From: Synergistaceae bacterium UBA1358
GTDB lineage: Bacteria > Synergistota > Synergistia > Synergistales > Synergistaceae
Length of the DNA stretch: 45,875 bases
Reading direction: 5' to 3'
NCBI GenBank assembly: GCA_002306075.1
Contig: DBRW01000031.1
Span: 1-45,875, forward strand
Made by a program: the position numbers and the translations under genes. Below, in pieces: positions 19,004 through 27,280 of this stretch (the first letter of the stretch is position 1; the number at the start of each line of letters is the position of its first letter). The notes under the pieces were generated by a model, which saw only the letters and a program-made list of their open reading frames with translations, was not told the origin of the DNA and made no database searches.

Positions 19004-20059
19004 TCAGCTGCCCTGTCTGTCTATCGTTATCGAGACTCTGCTCTTCTCTGTCGGCGTCTCCAGTATCTTTCCAAGCCCGAGGGCAACGGAGAAAAGGGGC
19101 TGCTCGGCAACGTGGACCGGCACATTGAGCGCATCGGAGAATCTGAGGCTCAGTCCTCTCAGAAGTGCCGTGCCGCCGGAAAGGACTATCCCCTGGTCCA
19201 CTATATCCCTTACAAGTTCGGGAGGCGTCTGTTCGACAGCTGAGCGGATCGTATCCTCTATCTGGGAGACTACGGGCTCAAGTGCCTCCCTTACCTCGAC
19301 TGAGCTCAGCGTGACCACTTTGGGAAGGCCGTCCACGAGGTCACGTCCCTTGACGTTCATCGTGAGTTCCTGCTCCATCGGGAGCGCGGAGCCGATCGCT
19401 ATCTTTATCTCCTCTGCGGTGCTCTCGCCTATCGCAAGGGTGTAATTCTGGCGCATCATGGAGATTATCGCCTCGTCGAGCGAGTTCCCCGCCACCCTGA
19501 CCGCATGGTTGACCACTATCCCGCCGAGGGATATGACCGCCACCTCACAGGTCCCGCCGCCCATGTTGACAACGACGTTGCCCTGAGGTTCGTTTATGGC
19601 AATCCCAATGCCGACGGCCGCTGCGAGGGGCTCTTCGACGACTATCGCTTCCTTTGCCCCCGCGGCAAGCGTCACCTCGACCACGGCTCTCTTTTCGACC
19701 TCGGTCACACATGCGGGAACGCATACGGCAACTTTGGGATATGAAAAGAGTTTTCCGGCCCCGGTCAGGTTTTTCATGTAATGTCTGATCATGTGCTCGG
19801 TCATCTCAAAGTCGGCGATGACTCCGTTGGCAAGGGGTCTGATGGTCTTGATGCCTATGGGGGTACGCCCGATCATCTTTTTGGCATCCGTACCGAAGGC
19901 GATTATCTCCTTCTGGCCCTTTCTGTCGATGTTTCTGACTGCAACGACGGAAGGCTCATTGACGACGACGCCTTTGGACTTCATGTAAATGACTGTGTTT
20001 ACTGTACCAATGTCTATACCAATTTCATAATTGAACAAGTTCGGTCTGAACTTCAACAC
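19004..20059 (-). CDS. mreB: Actin-like cell-shape protein MreB
   Basis: Cytoskeletal ATPase of 351 residues that organises elongation. The phosphate-1 loop is EIGIDIGTVNT near residues 12-22, phosphate-2 is NMGGGTCEVAVISLGG, and the adenosine region is LSGGTALLRG. The start is GTG (MLKFRPNLFNYEIG); a TTG directly after it is an alternative. It is 76 bases from radC. The substitution of Val for the common Ala in GTANT is minor. Order radC-mreB-mreC-mreD matches Bacillus. Confidence 0.96.
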   Translation of the reverse strand: MLKFRPNLFNYEIGIDIGTVNTVIYMKSKGVVVNEPSVVAVRNIDRKGQKEIIAFGTDAKKMIGRTPIGIKTIRPLANGVIADFEMTEHMIRHYMKNLTGAGKLFSYPKVAVCVPACVTEVEKRAVVEVTLAAGAKEAIVVEEPLAAAVGIGIAINEPQGNVVVNMGGGTCEVAVISLGGIVVNHAVRVAGNSLDEAIISMMRQNYTLAIGESTAEEIKIAIGSALPMEQELTMNVKGRDLVDGLPKVVTLSSVEVREALEPVVSQIEDTIRSAVEQTPPELVRDIVDQGIVLSGGTALLRGLSLRFSDALNVPVHVAEQPLFSVALGLGKILETPTEKSRVSITIDRQGS

Positions 20060-20135
20060 CCTGCCACCCGCTTTCGAAAATTTCCCTTTAAAAAAACATC
20101 TCTGTATATTATCTCATTTATAAGCGTGGACCGCA

Positions 20136-20786
20136 TCATGGAACTTGCGTAAGCCGCCCCCTCGCTGCGATATAATGACCCAAAAGTTCAACGCCCAGAT
20201 AATCGAGACCCTTTTTGAGATGGTCGGTTATGGCTATGTCCTCCCTGCTTGCGGAAGAGCTTCCGTCGGGATGGTTATGGAGCAGTACGACTCCGTACGC
20301 GTTGATCCTGACAGCCTTTCTGTAGAAAACGGGGATGTCCAGATACGCTCCGCTCAGTCCCCCGTAGGATATCTTCTCCTCTTCGAGCACCTTTCCCTCG
20401 GCGTCCAGGAAGAGCGCCCATATCATCTCTCTGTCGCAGAAGCGGACCTCTTTCGCTATCATTTCCAGCCTGGTCTGCCACCTGTCACGGTCTTTCCCCT
20501 CAAGGGAAGCTATCCTGTTGCCAAGTTCGATGACTGCCGCCACCGTCGCCGCTTTTGACGAACTGAGGCCCTTTTCGGTCATGAGCTCCCTGGCCCCCGC
20601 ACGGCAAAGACCCTCAAGTCCTCCCCAATCGTTCAGGATCGAGGCGGAGAACTCAAGCACGTCTTCTCCCTTTCTTCCCGTTCTGAGAAGTACTGCCAGT
20701 AGTTCGACCGCGGAAAGAGAATCCGCTCCGTGGGCAAGAAGCTTCTCTCTCGGTCTCTCCTCTTCCGGCAGGTCTTTGAGTTTCAT
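20136..20786 (-). CDS. radC: RadC/MPN (JAB) domain protein
   Basis: RadC-type protein of 216 residues with an N-terminal helix-hairpin-helix region (about 1-95) and a C-terminal JAB/MPN metalloprotease-like fold. The zinc motif is HNHPDGSSSASREDI, giving His-x-His and the downstream Ser and Asp. The usual C-terminal LxDHxIIG is changed to LLGHYIAARG, which may affect the last beta-strand. The old link to DNA repair is not established. It lies upstream of mreB as in Bacillus, where the pairing is conserved but functionally unexplained. Confidence 0.93.
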   Translation of the reverse strand: MKLKDLPEEERPREKLLAHGADSLSAVELLAVLLRTGRKGEDVLEFSASILNDWGGLEGLCRAGARELMTEKGLSSSKAATVAAVIELGNRIASLEGKDRDRWQTRLEMIAKEVRFCDREMIWALFLDAEGKVLEEEKISYGGLSGAYLDIPVFYRKAVRINAYGVVLLHNHPDGSSSASREDIAITDHLKKGLDYLGVELLGHYIAARGRLTQVP

Positions 20787-20792
20787 TGCGGC

Positions 20793-21422
20793 CTATCTCG
20801 GCCAGTAGGGGTTGTAGAGTTTTTCGGCGCCTATCGTCGTCTCCGGCCCATGTCCGGGAAAGACCCTGATCTTCTCCGGCAGATCGGACAATTTCTTAAG
20901 CGAATCGATCAGCACGTCCTCATCCCCGCCGGGAAGATCGCTCCTTCCGATCGAGCGGGCGAACAGAGTGTCTCCGGAGATCAGGATCTCCTCCTCGCCC
21001 TCCGTGATATGGAGACAGATGCCGCCCAGCGTGTGTCCCGGCGTATGGATGACCCTGATATTCATGTTGCCGACTTTCAGGATATCGCCGTCGTTCAGCT
21101 TCCTGTCCGCCGAAGGCAGTTCCACGGAGGCGCCCATGAAGGCGGAGAGGTTCCTGTTCGCATCGACGAGACAGTCCGCATCCTCCGCATGTATGGCTAT
21201 CCCGTTTTCGGAGAGGTTCCTGAGTTCGGATACTCCCCCTATATGGTCGCCGTGTCCGTGGGTCAGGATTATCCAGTGAAGTCTTATGTCGTTGTCTCTG
21301 ATATACTCCTCGACCTCAACCGCGGGACCTCCGGGATCGACGACTATGCCGTCGCCGTTCGCGTCGCTGACGACATAACAGTTTGTCCACAGAGCCCCCA
21401 GGGCAAACCTTTTGATCTTCAT
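20793..21422 (-). CDS. MBL-fold hydrolase, glyoxalase II-like
   Basis: A 209-residue metallo-beta-lactamase-fold protein. The dinuclear metal site is THGHGDHIGG, then HTPGHTLGG, SGDTLF and a final GHGPETTIG. The length and the short C-terminus match the stand-alone YcbL/YqgX-type hydroxyacylglutathione-hydrolase-like group rather than full glyoxalase II, so the substrate is uncertain (a thioester is likely). It sits 7 bases from dtd and 6 from radC. Confidence 0.9.
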   Translation of the reverse strand: MKIKRFALGALWTNCYVVSDANGDGIVVDPGGPAVEVEEYIRDNDIRLHWIILTHGHGDHIGGVSELRNLSENGIAIHAEDADCLVDANRNLSAFMGASVELPSADRKLNDGDILKVGNMNIRVIHTPGHTLGGICLHITEGEEEILISGDTLFARSIGRSDLPGGDEDVLIDSLKKLSDLPEKIRVFPGHGPETTIGAEKLYNPYWPR

Positions 21423-21429
21423 ACCAAAT

Positions 21430-21873
21430 TCACTCCCTGCTGTCTATCATCAGAGTAACGGGACCGTCATTGCATATCTCGACCTTCATCAGGGCCTGGA
21501 AAACTCCTGTTGCGACAACTACTCCCCTTGACTCTATCTCTTTGACGAACCTTTCATACATCCTGTTGGCTTCAGCCGGTTCTGCGGCCTCGCTCCAGGA
21601 GGGGCGCCTGCCCCTCCTGCAGTCTCCGCAAAGCGTGAACTGGGATACTATGAGTATATCTCCCTTTTCGTCGATGACCGACCTGTTCATTTTACCCGAC
21701 TCATCATCGAATATGCGAAGATTGACGATTTTATCTGCAAGCCATGCGATATCCTTTTCGGTGTCGCCGACGGCAACACCCAGAAAGACGCACAGACCTC
21801 TCCCTATGCTTCCTGTCACATTGCCGTCAACAGTGACGCTTGCTCTGTCGACGCGCTGCAGCAGTGCCTTCAC
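21430..21873 (-). CDS. dtd: D-aminoacyl-tRNA deacylase
   Basis: Hydrolyses D-amino acids (and glycine from tRNA-Ala) off tRNA. The 147-residue protein shows both cross-subunit active-site motifs: SQFTL near residue 77 and NDGPVT near 137. The start is GTG; the preceding GGGGG is provided by the end of relA/spoT. Position directly after the Rel gene is the usual one in Bacillus (relA-dtd). Confidence 0.96.
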   Translation of the reverse strand: MKALLQRVDRASVTVDGNVTGSIGRGLCVFLGVAVGDTEKDIAWLADKIVNLRIFDDESGKMNRSVIDEKGDILIVSQFTLCGDCRRGRRPSWSEAAEPAEANRMYERFVKEIESRGVVVATGVFQALMKVEICNDGPVTLMIDSRE

Positions 21874-21877
21874 ATGA

Positions 21878-24196
21878 TCACCCCCTGGTTATCTCGATAA
21901 CTCCCGATATGGTGTTGAGCCTGGCTATTATCCTGTAAAGGTGTTCGAGGTCTTTTATCTGGACATCTGCGACCACCCTTGCCCTCGAATTGTTGACCAC
22001 GTTTGCCCTTATGCCTACGAGCACTCCGTCCATCCCCGTTATGGCCTGGACTATCTCTCCGAATAGGGTGGGCTTGTCGACGCCCTCGACCTTGATCCTG
22101 GCCGTGTACCGGTGGTCCTTCAGTTTGCCCCACGACACCGCCACCAGTTTGTTGGGATCGGCCTTGTCTATGTTAACACAATCTTTGCGGTGTACCGTTA
22201 TGCCCCTGCTCTGTGTCACGCATCCGACGATCTGGTCGCCGGGGATCGGACGGCAGCACTGGGCGAGCGAGACAAGGACGCCCGAAGCGCCCTCGACGAC
22301 TATCTCGGAGTCGGCTTCGCTCCTCTGGGGAGGTGCCTGGGCGGGGATGGGTTCCGGTGCCTGTTTGCTGTCTGATGATATCCTGCCGAGCACGCTTGCG
22401 GCGGTATGGTTTCCCGTACCCACGGAGACGAAGAGCTCTTCCGTGTTGAGATAGCCCATATCCCTGGCCACCTGGCTCAGTTGGGGAGAGAGAGACTCAA
22501 GCGGATTTTCCGTTCCGGGGTTCCTTCTCAGGGCCTCTTTTTCGATGAGGTCTTTGCCTCTCTTGATCTTTTCTTCTCTTTCCTGCCTGTCCTGCTGGCG
22601 GAACCAGCTCTTGATCTTGCTCCTGGTCCTTGACGATTTTGCTATCTTGAGCCAGTCGCGCGACGGCTTGCCCTGGGGCGAAGTCAGTATCCGGACTATG
22701 TCGCCGTTCTGCAGCACCTGGTCCATCGGGGCGATCCTGCCGTTTACCATGGCCCCGACGCATTTATGCCCTATCTCGGTGTGGATGGCATAGGCAAAAT
22801 CTATTGGAGTGGAGCCGTTCGGCACCGATATGACGTTTCCCTTGGGGGTGAAGACGAATACATCCGTTGAGAGGACGTCCGTCTTGAGGTTGTCGAGGAA
22901 CTGAGTGCCGTCCCCCTCCTCCTCCTGACCTTCGGGCACTACCTCGAGGGCTTTTCTTATCCATGTCAGTCCCTCGTCCAGATGGTCCATCCTTCGGCCG
23001 CCCTCTTTGTAGTTCCAGTGGGCGGCGATCCCGTACTCGGCAAGATAGTGCATCTCCCATGTCCTTATCTGCACTTCAAGAGGTTCACCGGCGGGACCGA
23101 CCACAGTCGTATGGAGGGACTGGTAGAGGTTGCTCTTCGGGTTTGCGATATAATCGTCGAACTGGCCCGGGATGGGTTTCCATATGGTATGGACTATCCC
23201 GAGCACCTGGTAGCACTCGGCCACGTTCTTCACTATGACCCTCAGGGCCAGAAGATCGTAGAGCTGGTCGAGAGAGAGGTTCTTTCTCCTCATTTTTTCA
23301 TATATGCTGTAAAAATGCTTAGGCCTTCCCTTTATGGAAGCCTCAAGCCCGTCTTCTTCGATTTTCTGTGAAAGGATATCCATTGCTTCCTTGATTATCA
23401 TTTCACGTTCGGGAAGCTTCTTCCTGACCCTTCGTTTGATGTCGTAGTACATCTCGGGATCAAGGATACGAAAAGAGAGATCCTCTAGTTCCCTCTTTAC
23501 CTGGTATATACCAAGACGGTGCGCCAGGGGAGCATATATCTCAAGGGTCTCCCTGGCGATCGTGATCTGTTTCTCCCTTTTATGGGAGGAGATGGTCCTC
23601 ATATTATGAAGACGGTCGGCCAGCTTGATAAGGACGACCCTGATGTCCTTCGCCATGACCACAAACATTTTTCTCAGGTTTTCGGCCTGATAGTCTTCAA
23701 ATGTCTTAAAAGGAAGTTTGCCAAGTTTGGTTACCCCGTCTACAAGGGTGACAACGCCCTGTCCGAATTTATCACGAAGCTCTTCGGTGGTCACCGGCGT
23801 GTCTTCGAGGACATCGTGCAGCAGCGAGGCTATTATCGTCTCTCGGTCGATCTCCATCCCCGCCAGTATCGCCGCTACAGAGACGGTGTGCACGACATAG
23901 GGTTCGCCGCTGTACCTCACCTGGTTCCCGTGCGACTCCGCGGCAAATACGAAGGCCTCTCCAACGGCGATGACATCCTCCCTGGAGAGGTATCTTGATA
24001 TCTTGGTCCAAAGGTCCTGCCATGCAAGCCTGAGCGTCGACACGCGCTGGGGCTCGGGGATGCGTCCCCAGTAACCTTCCATAAGCGACCTGCAGCTCTT
24101 TTCGCTCAGCCCGCCCTCTTCCTTTTTGCTTATTCCGGACATATGGGCAGAACGTACGTTATTTATCGTTCCCGTTTTGTTCTTCTCTTCGCTCAT
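21878..24196 (-). CDS. relA: Bifunctional (p)ppGpp synthetase/hydrolase, long Rel
   Basis: Stringent-response enzyme of 772 residues. The hydrolase domain has the HD motif HDVLEDTPVT (near 128-137). The synthetase domain shows RPKHFYSIYEKM, then ANPKSNLYQSLHT and EVQIRTWEMHYLAEYGIAAH. A TGS domain follows (VFTPKGNVISVPNGSTPIDF) and an ACT domain ends the protein (about 695-772). Both catalytic halves appear intact, hence bifunctional Rel/SpoT-type. About 65 residues precede the usual start of the HD domain; the ATG at 24196 is used, but Met19 or Met39 could also serve. Unlike Bacillus, no apt lies between recJ and rel: the gap is 29 bases. Confidence 0.95.
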   Translation of the reverse strand: MSEEKNKTGTINNVRSAHMSGISKKEEGGLSEKSCRSLMEGYWGRIPEPQRVSTLRLAWQDLWTKISRYLSREDVIAVGEAFVFAAESHGNQVRYSGEPYVVHTVSVAAILAGMEIDRETIIASLLHDVLEDTPVTTEELRDKFGQGVVTLVDGVTKLGKLPFKTFEDYQAENLRKMFVVMAKDIRVVLIKLADRLHNMRTISSHKREKQITIARETLEIYAPLAHRLGIYQVKRELEDLSFRILDPEMYYDIKRRVRKKLPEREMIIKEAMDILSQKIEEDGLEASIKGRPKHFYSIYEKMRRKNLSLDQLYDLLALRVIVKNVAECYQVLGIVHTIWKPIPGQFDDYIANPKSNLYQSLHTTVVGPAGEPLEVQIRTWEMHYLAEYGIAAHWNYKEGGRRMDHLDEGLTWIRKALEVVPEGQEEEGDGTQFLDNLKTDVLSTDVFVFTPKGNVISVPNGSTPIDFAYAIHTEIGHKCVGAMVNGRIAPMDQVLQNGDIVRILTSPQGKPSRDWLKIAKSSRTRSKIKSWFRQQDRQEREEKIKRGKDLIEKEALRRNPGTENPLESLSPQLSQVARDMGYLNTEELFVSVGTGNHTAASVLGRISSDSKQAPEPIPAQAPPQRSEADSEIVVEGASGVLVSLAQCCRPIPGDQIVGCVTQSRGITVHRKDCVNIDKADPNKLVAVSWGKLKDHRYTARIKVEGVDKPTLFGEIVQAITGMDGVLVGIRANVVNNSRARVVADVQIKDLEHLYRIIARLNTISGVIEITRG

Positions 24197-24225
24197 TCAA
24201 ATACCACCGTGCCGTTCTGCGGCAG

Positions 24226-25941
24226 TTATGCCGTGACCATCTTTTCAAGCACGAGCTGGAGCGACGTCACATTGCGCCATGTATCCACGCGCGGTCTGTA
24301 TACCCACCCCATAAGGCCTTCCCTGTCCTTAACGAGATCCGCCGCGCCGAAGCCGAGGAGCGTCGACTCTCCCAGATCGATCTTTACATGTTTTCCGTTT
24401 TTGCCAAGCGGGATGATCTTTACGCTTCCGCTGTACGGCGAATAAAGCTTCGGACACGGGTTGTCCATCCCGAAAGGTCCGAGCTTTTCGGCCTCGTACC
24501 ATGCCCTTAGGTCAAGTTCCGACGGAAGCCAGTACAGCAGGTCCTCCTTGTCGTTCAACACCTTGACCTTCGAGAGCATCCTTTCCAGTTCGTCCCTGAC
24601 TTCCTGCCATTTTTCGGTCTTCACGCTGAAGCCCGCGGCGAGACGGTGGCCTCCCCACGTGTTCAGCATCGGGGCAAGCGTCTTGAGTATGCCTACAGCA
24701 TCGCCTCCGGCAGGCATCCTGAGGGTCCCCCTCATTATGTCTCCGACGGCGGCCACCAGAGCGACCGGGGCGTTCCTCTCGCTGCATATCCTGCTTGCAA
24801 CGCTGCTGAGCACACCTACGGACCAGTCCTTGTCCGTCAGTACGTACTGGTATGGATCGGCCTGTTCCCCGTCGACCTGCTCGAGGATCCTTGAGGAAAG
24901 CTCTCTCCTCTTTTTGTTGAGCTCTATTATCTTGTCCACCTTGTCGGGAAGATCATCGGCATTGAAGAGTATCTTCACTGCAAGATCCGCAAAGTAGAGC
25001 CTTCCGGCCGCGTTGAGGCACGGTATTATCTTCATCGCAAGATCTTCCGGATCGAGCGAGGACGGAAGGATCCCGAGCTTTTCCATAAGGATAGCGAGGC
25101 CCGGCCTTGGGGCGCTCCTTAGGACGTCCATGCCTCCCTGGACAAGGACTCTGTTCAGGGGCGAAGCAAGCGATACACAATCGGCAATTGTTGCCAGCGC
25201 GACCAGGTCAAGTAGTTTTCGCAGCCTTTCCCGGGGAAGAAGTTCATTTTGCCATGCCCAGCACCAAATGACCCCGGCCGCACAAAGCCTTTTGGCCGTG
25301 ATATCGCCGCCGATCTGGGGATTTACCATTGTGTCCGAAACGGCAAGTTCTCCCTCAGCCAGATGGTGGTCGAGGATCACTACCGGAATGCCGCTGTCTC
25401 TTATCAGGCTGACGGATTCGGCATCCTGGGTCCCGCAGTCAACGACGATCACAAGGTCACACTTTCTCTTCGCTATTGTTGTTGCTACATCCGAGTGAAG
25501 GCCGTACCCCTGATTGAACCGGTGCGGGATGAAATACCTTACGCTTGCCTTCCTGTGCAGAGCCATTTCAACAGCCAAAGCAGTAGCTGAGATCCCGTCG
25601 ACATCATAGTCTCCGTATACGACAACGTCAGATCTTTCGTTCAAAGAGCGGAACACACCAACAGCGAGCGAATTGGTCTCACCGAGGTCCAGTGAGTCCA
25701 GCATGCTCTCCATGTCCGGAGATATCCAGCTTTTTATCACAGAATCACTTGTCTCCGAAGTCACTCCCCTCATCTCCAGCAGTGCAGCCTGGAAAAGAGA
25801 GCAGTCAAGGCGCGCAGCTATGTCTGCCGCTGTCCGACCCGGTCTGTAAATGTTCAGTTCATCTTTCGAACAGAATACTACCAAACTACTCGACCGTTCC
25901 GCCCGAAGTGTTTTCCTCGGCATTATGTGTAAGGCCGGCAT
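24226..25941 (-). CDS. recJ: Single-strand-specific 5'-3' exonuclease RecJ
   Basis: DHH-superfamily exonuclease for recombination and mismatch repair. Metal motifs are VVYGDYDVDGISAT, VVDCGTQD and the DHH motif in ILDHHLAEG. The DHHA1 region contains a GG(H) motif, WGGHRLAAG. At 571 residues it is of normal core length. The start is unsettled: ATG at 25941 overlaps lapA by 56 bases, ATG at 25923 is an alternative, and neither has a strong ribosome site. Gene order lapA-recJ-relA matches Bacillus yrvD-yrvE-relA. Confidence 0.94.
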   Translation of the reverse strand: MPALHIMPRKTLRAERSSSLVVFCSKDELNIYRPGRTAADIAARLDCSLFQAALLEMRGVTSETSDSVIKSWISPDMESMLDSLDLGETNSLAVGVFRSLNERSDVVVYGDYDVDGISATALAVEMALHRKASVRYFIPHRFNQGYGLHSDVATTIAKRKCDLVIVVDCGTQDAESVSLIRDSGIPVVILDHHLAEGELAVSDTMVNPQIGGDITAKRLCAAGVIWCWAWQNELLPRERLRKLLDLVALATIADCVSLASPLNRVLVQGGMDVLRSAPRPGLAILMEKLGILPSSLDPEDLAMKIIPCLNAAGRLYFADLAVKILFNADDLPDKVDKIIELNKKRRELSSRILEQVDGEQADPYQYVLTDKDWSVGVLSSVASRICSERNAPVALVAAVGDIMRGTLRMPAGGDAVGILKTLAPMLNTWGGHRLAAGFSVKTEKWQEVRDELERMLSKVKVLNDKEDLLYWLPSELDLRAWYEAEKLGPFGMDNPCPKLYSPYSGSVKIIPLGKNGKHVKIDLGESTLLGFGAADLVKDREGLMGWVYRPRVDTWRNVTSLQLVLEKMVTA

Positions 25942-26257
25942 CCTCGCTTATGGGCAGAGGGCTTCTCGCTGCTGCCACAGATTCAAGTATAGTCTTTTTT
26001 TCTTTTTCGACGGCTGCTATCCTTTCATCTTTCGCTTTAAGCTCTTTCTTGTATTTGCCTCTAACCTCAAACATGGAGAATATTGAGAATATCCACATTA
26101 TCGCAGCGCCGGCACAGAAGATAAGGACCTCCCAGACCCCCTGCGGGAGGACCCATTCAAAGACAAGAAACCTGACTGTGACGTCACCAATGTTCTGGAA
26201 AGCAAAAAGTGCGGACAGGAACATGGTAACCGTTATCGCTAGTATATAGCTCTTCAT
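25886..26257 (-). CDS. LapA (DUF1049) domain membrane protein
   Basis: A 123-residue inner-membrane protein with two hydrophobic helices (about 3-20 and 42-64) followed by a charged, probably helical cytosolic tail (RGKYKKELKAKDERIAAVEK). This is the LapA-domain pattern; E. coli LapA works with LapB in controlling LPS synthesis. The first ATG with a good ribosome site (GAGGAGGGG) is at 26257; an upstream TTG in the same frame is not used here. It is the first gene of the recJ-relA-dtd run and directly follows a terminator. Confidence 0.82.
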   Translation of the reverse strand: MKSYILAITVTMFLSALFAFQNIGDVTVRFLVFEWVLPQGVWEVLIFCAGAAIMWIFSIFSMFEVRGKYKKELKAKDERIAAVEKEKKTILESVAAARSPLPISEDAGLTHNAEENTSGGTVE

Positions 26258-26336
26258 AAAACCCCTCCTCATAGGCAAGCGATCAGAATGCTTCAATGTT
26301 TGAGTATCTATAATACAACAAAATGATGATAAAGAG

Positions 26337-26365
26337 AAAAAAAAAGAGAGGCCTATGGCCTCTCT
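26337..26365 (-). terminator. Intrinsic terminator after secF
   Basis: On the minus strand a perfect 9-bp stem (AGAGAGGCC with GGCCTCTCT, loop of 3) is followed by nine T residues. It starts 18 bases after the secF stop. It closes the yajC-secD-secF unit and separates it from lapA-recJ. Confidence 0.92.
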
Positions 26366-26383
26366 GTGAATTTAAAATAGTTT

Positions 26384-27265
26384 TTAGATTTTTGGATAGC
26401 GAAGATACCACTCAGCAACGATCGAGCTTGCTATGAATATTGAGCTGTAAGTACCGACGACTATGCCTACAAGAAAAGCAAAAGCAAAATTGCTTATCAC
26501 TTCTCCACCGAAAATAAACATCGCAATGACCGGCAGCAAAGTCGTTAAGGACGTATTTATCGTCCTTGCAAGGGTCTGGTTTATAGATATATCCATAAGT
26601 TCTACGATTCCATTTGTTTTTACCATTCCCCAGTTTTCGCGTACACGGTCCAGGACGACTATCGTGTCGTTGAGTGAGTAACCCACCACAGTAAGTATCG
26701 CAGCGATAAAAGCCACTGAAACTTCCTTGCCTGTAAGAGAATACGCTCCAAGCATTATTATTGAGTCGTGCAAAAGGGCAACGACTGCGGCAACACCAAA
26801 CCTGAACTTGAAACGGAATGCCATGTATATAAGGATCCCAACCAGTGCAAGACTCAGTGATACCATAGCCTGAGCACGAAGCTCCTTTCCCACGACAGGA
26901 CCTACTTTGTCTATCTTAAGAACTTTAAGCCCGCCGAAATCCTTTTTCAGAGTTTCAAGGACCTCTCTTCTGATCTTTTCATCCTGAGCCTGAAAACGTA
27001 TCAGAACCTCATTGTTATTATAAGCCTGTATTATTGCCTGTCCCTGTCCAATACGGCTAAGACTGGCACGAATATCGGAGACCTGCACCTGCGAAGAGAA
27101 TTCGACCTGTAACACAAGGCCTCCGGTGAAGTCAACGCTCAGGTTCAGTCCCTTCGTTGCTGTCAGACCGAGTGAAGCAGCCACTAGAACGAGGCTTATC
27201 ACAATGGCGTAAAGTCTGTATTTCATGAACGGTAAATTCAGTTTTGATGCATTAAAAGCAACCAT
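26384..27265 (-). CDS. secF: Protein translocase subunit SecF
   Basis: RND-type membrane protein of 293 residues that with SecD uses the ion gradient to assist late Sec translocation. It has one N-terminal helix, a periplasmic region (about 40-125), then five helices with the typical GYSLNDTIVVLDRVREN segment (near 205-222). GGAGG precedes the ATG. It follows secD by 15 bases. Confidence 0.96.
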   Translation of the reverse strand: MVAFNASKLNLPFMKYRLYAIVISLVLVAASLGLTATKGLNLSVDFTGGLVLQVEFSSQVQVSDIRASLSRIGQGQAIIQAYNNNEVLIRFQAQDEKIRREVLETLKKDFGGLKVLKIDKVGPVVGKELRAQAMVSLSLALVGILIYMAFRFKFRFGVAAVVALLHDSIIMLGAYSLTGKEVSVAFIAAILTVVGYSLNDTIVVLDRVRENWGMVKTNGIVELMDISINQTLARTINTSLTTLLPVIAMFIFGGEVISNFAFAFLVGIVVGTYSSIFIASSIVAEWYLRYPKI

Positions 27266-27280
27266 TTACAGCGCCTCCTT

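Noticed and set aside
20060..20135. A promoter for mreB in the radC-mreB gap
   Set aside because: TATAAA occurs but no acceptable minus-35 at 16-18 bases.
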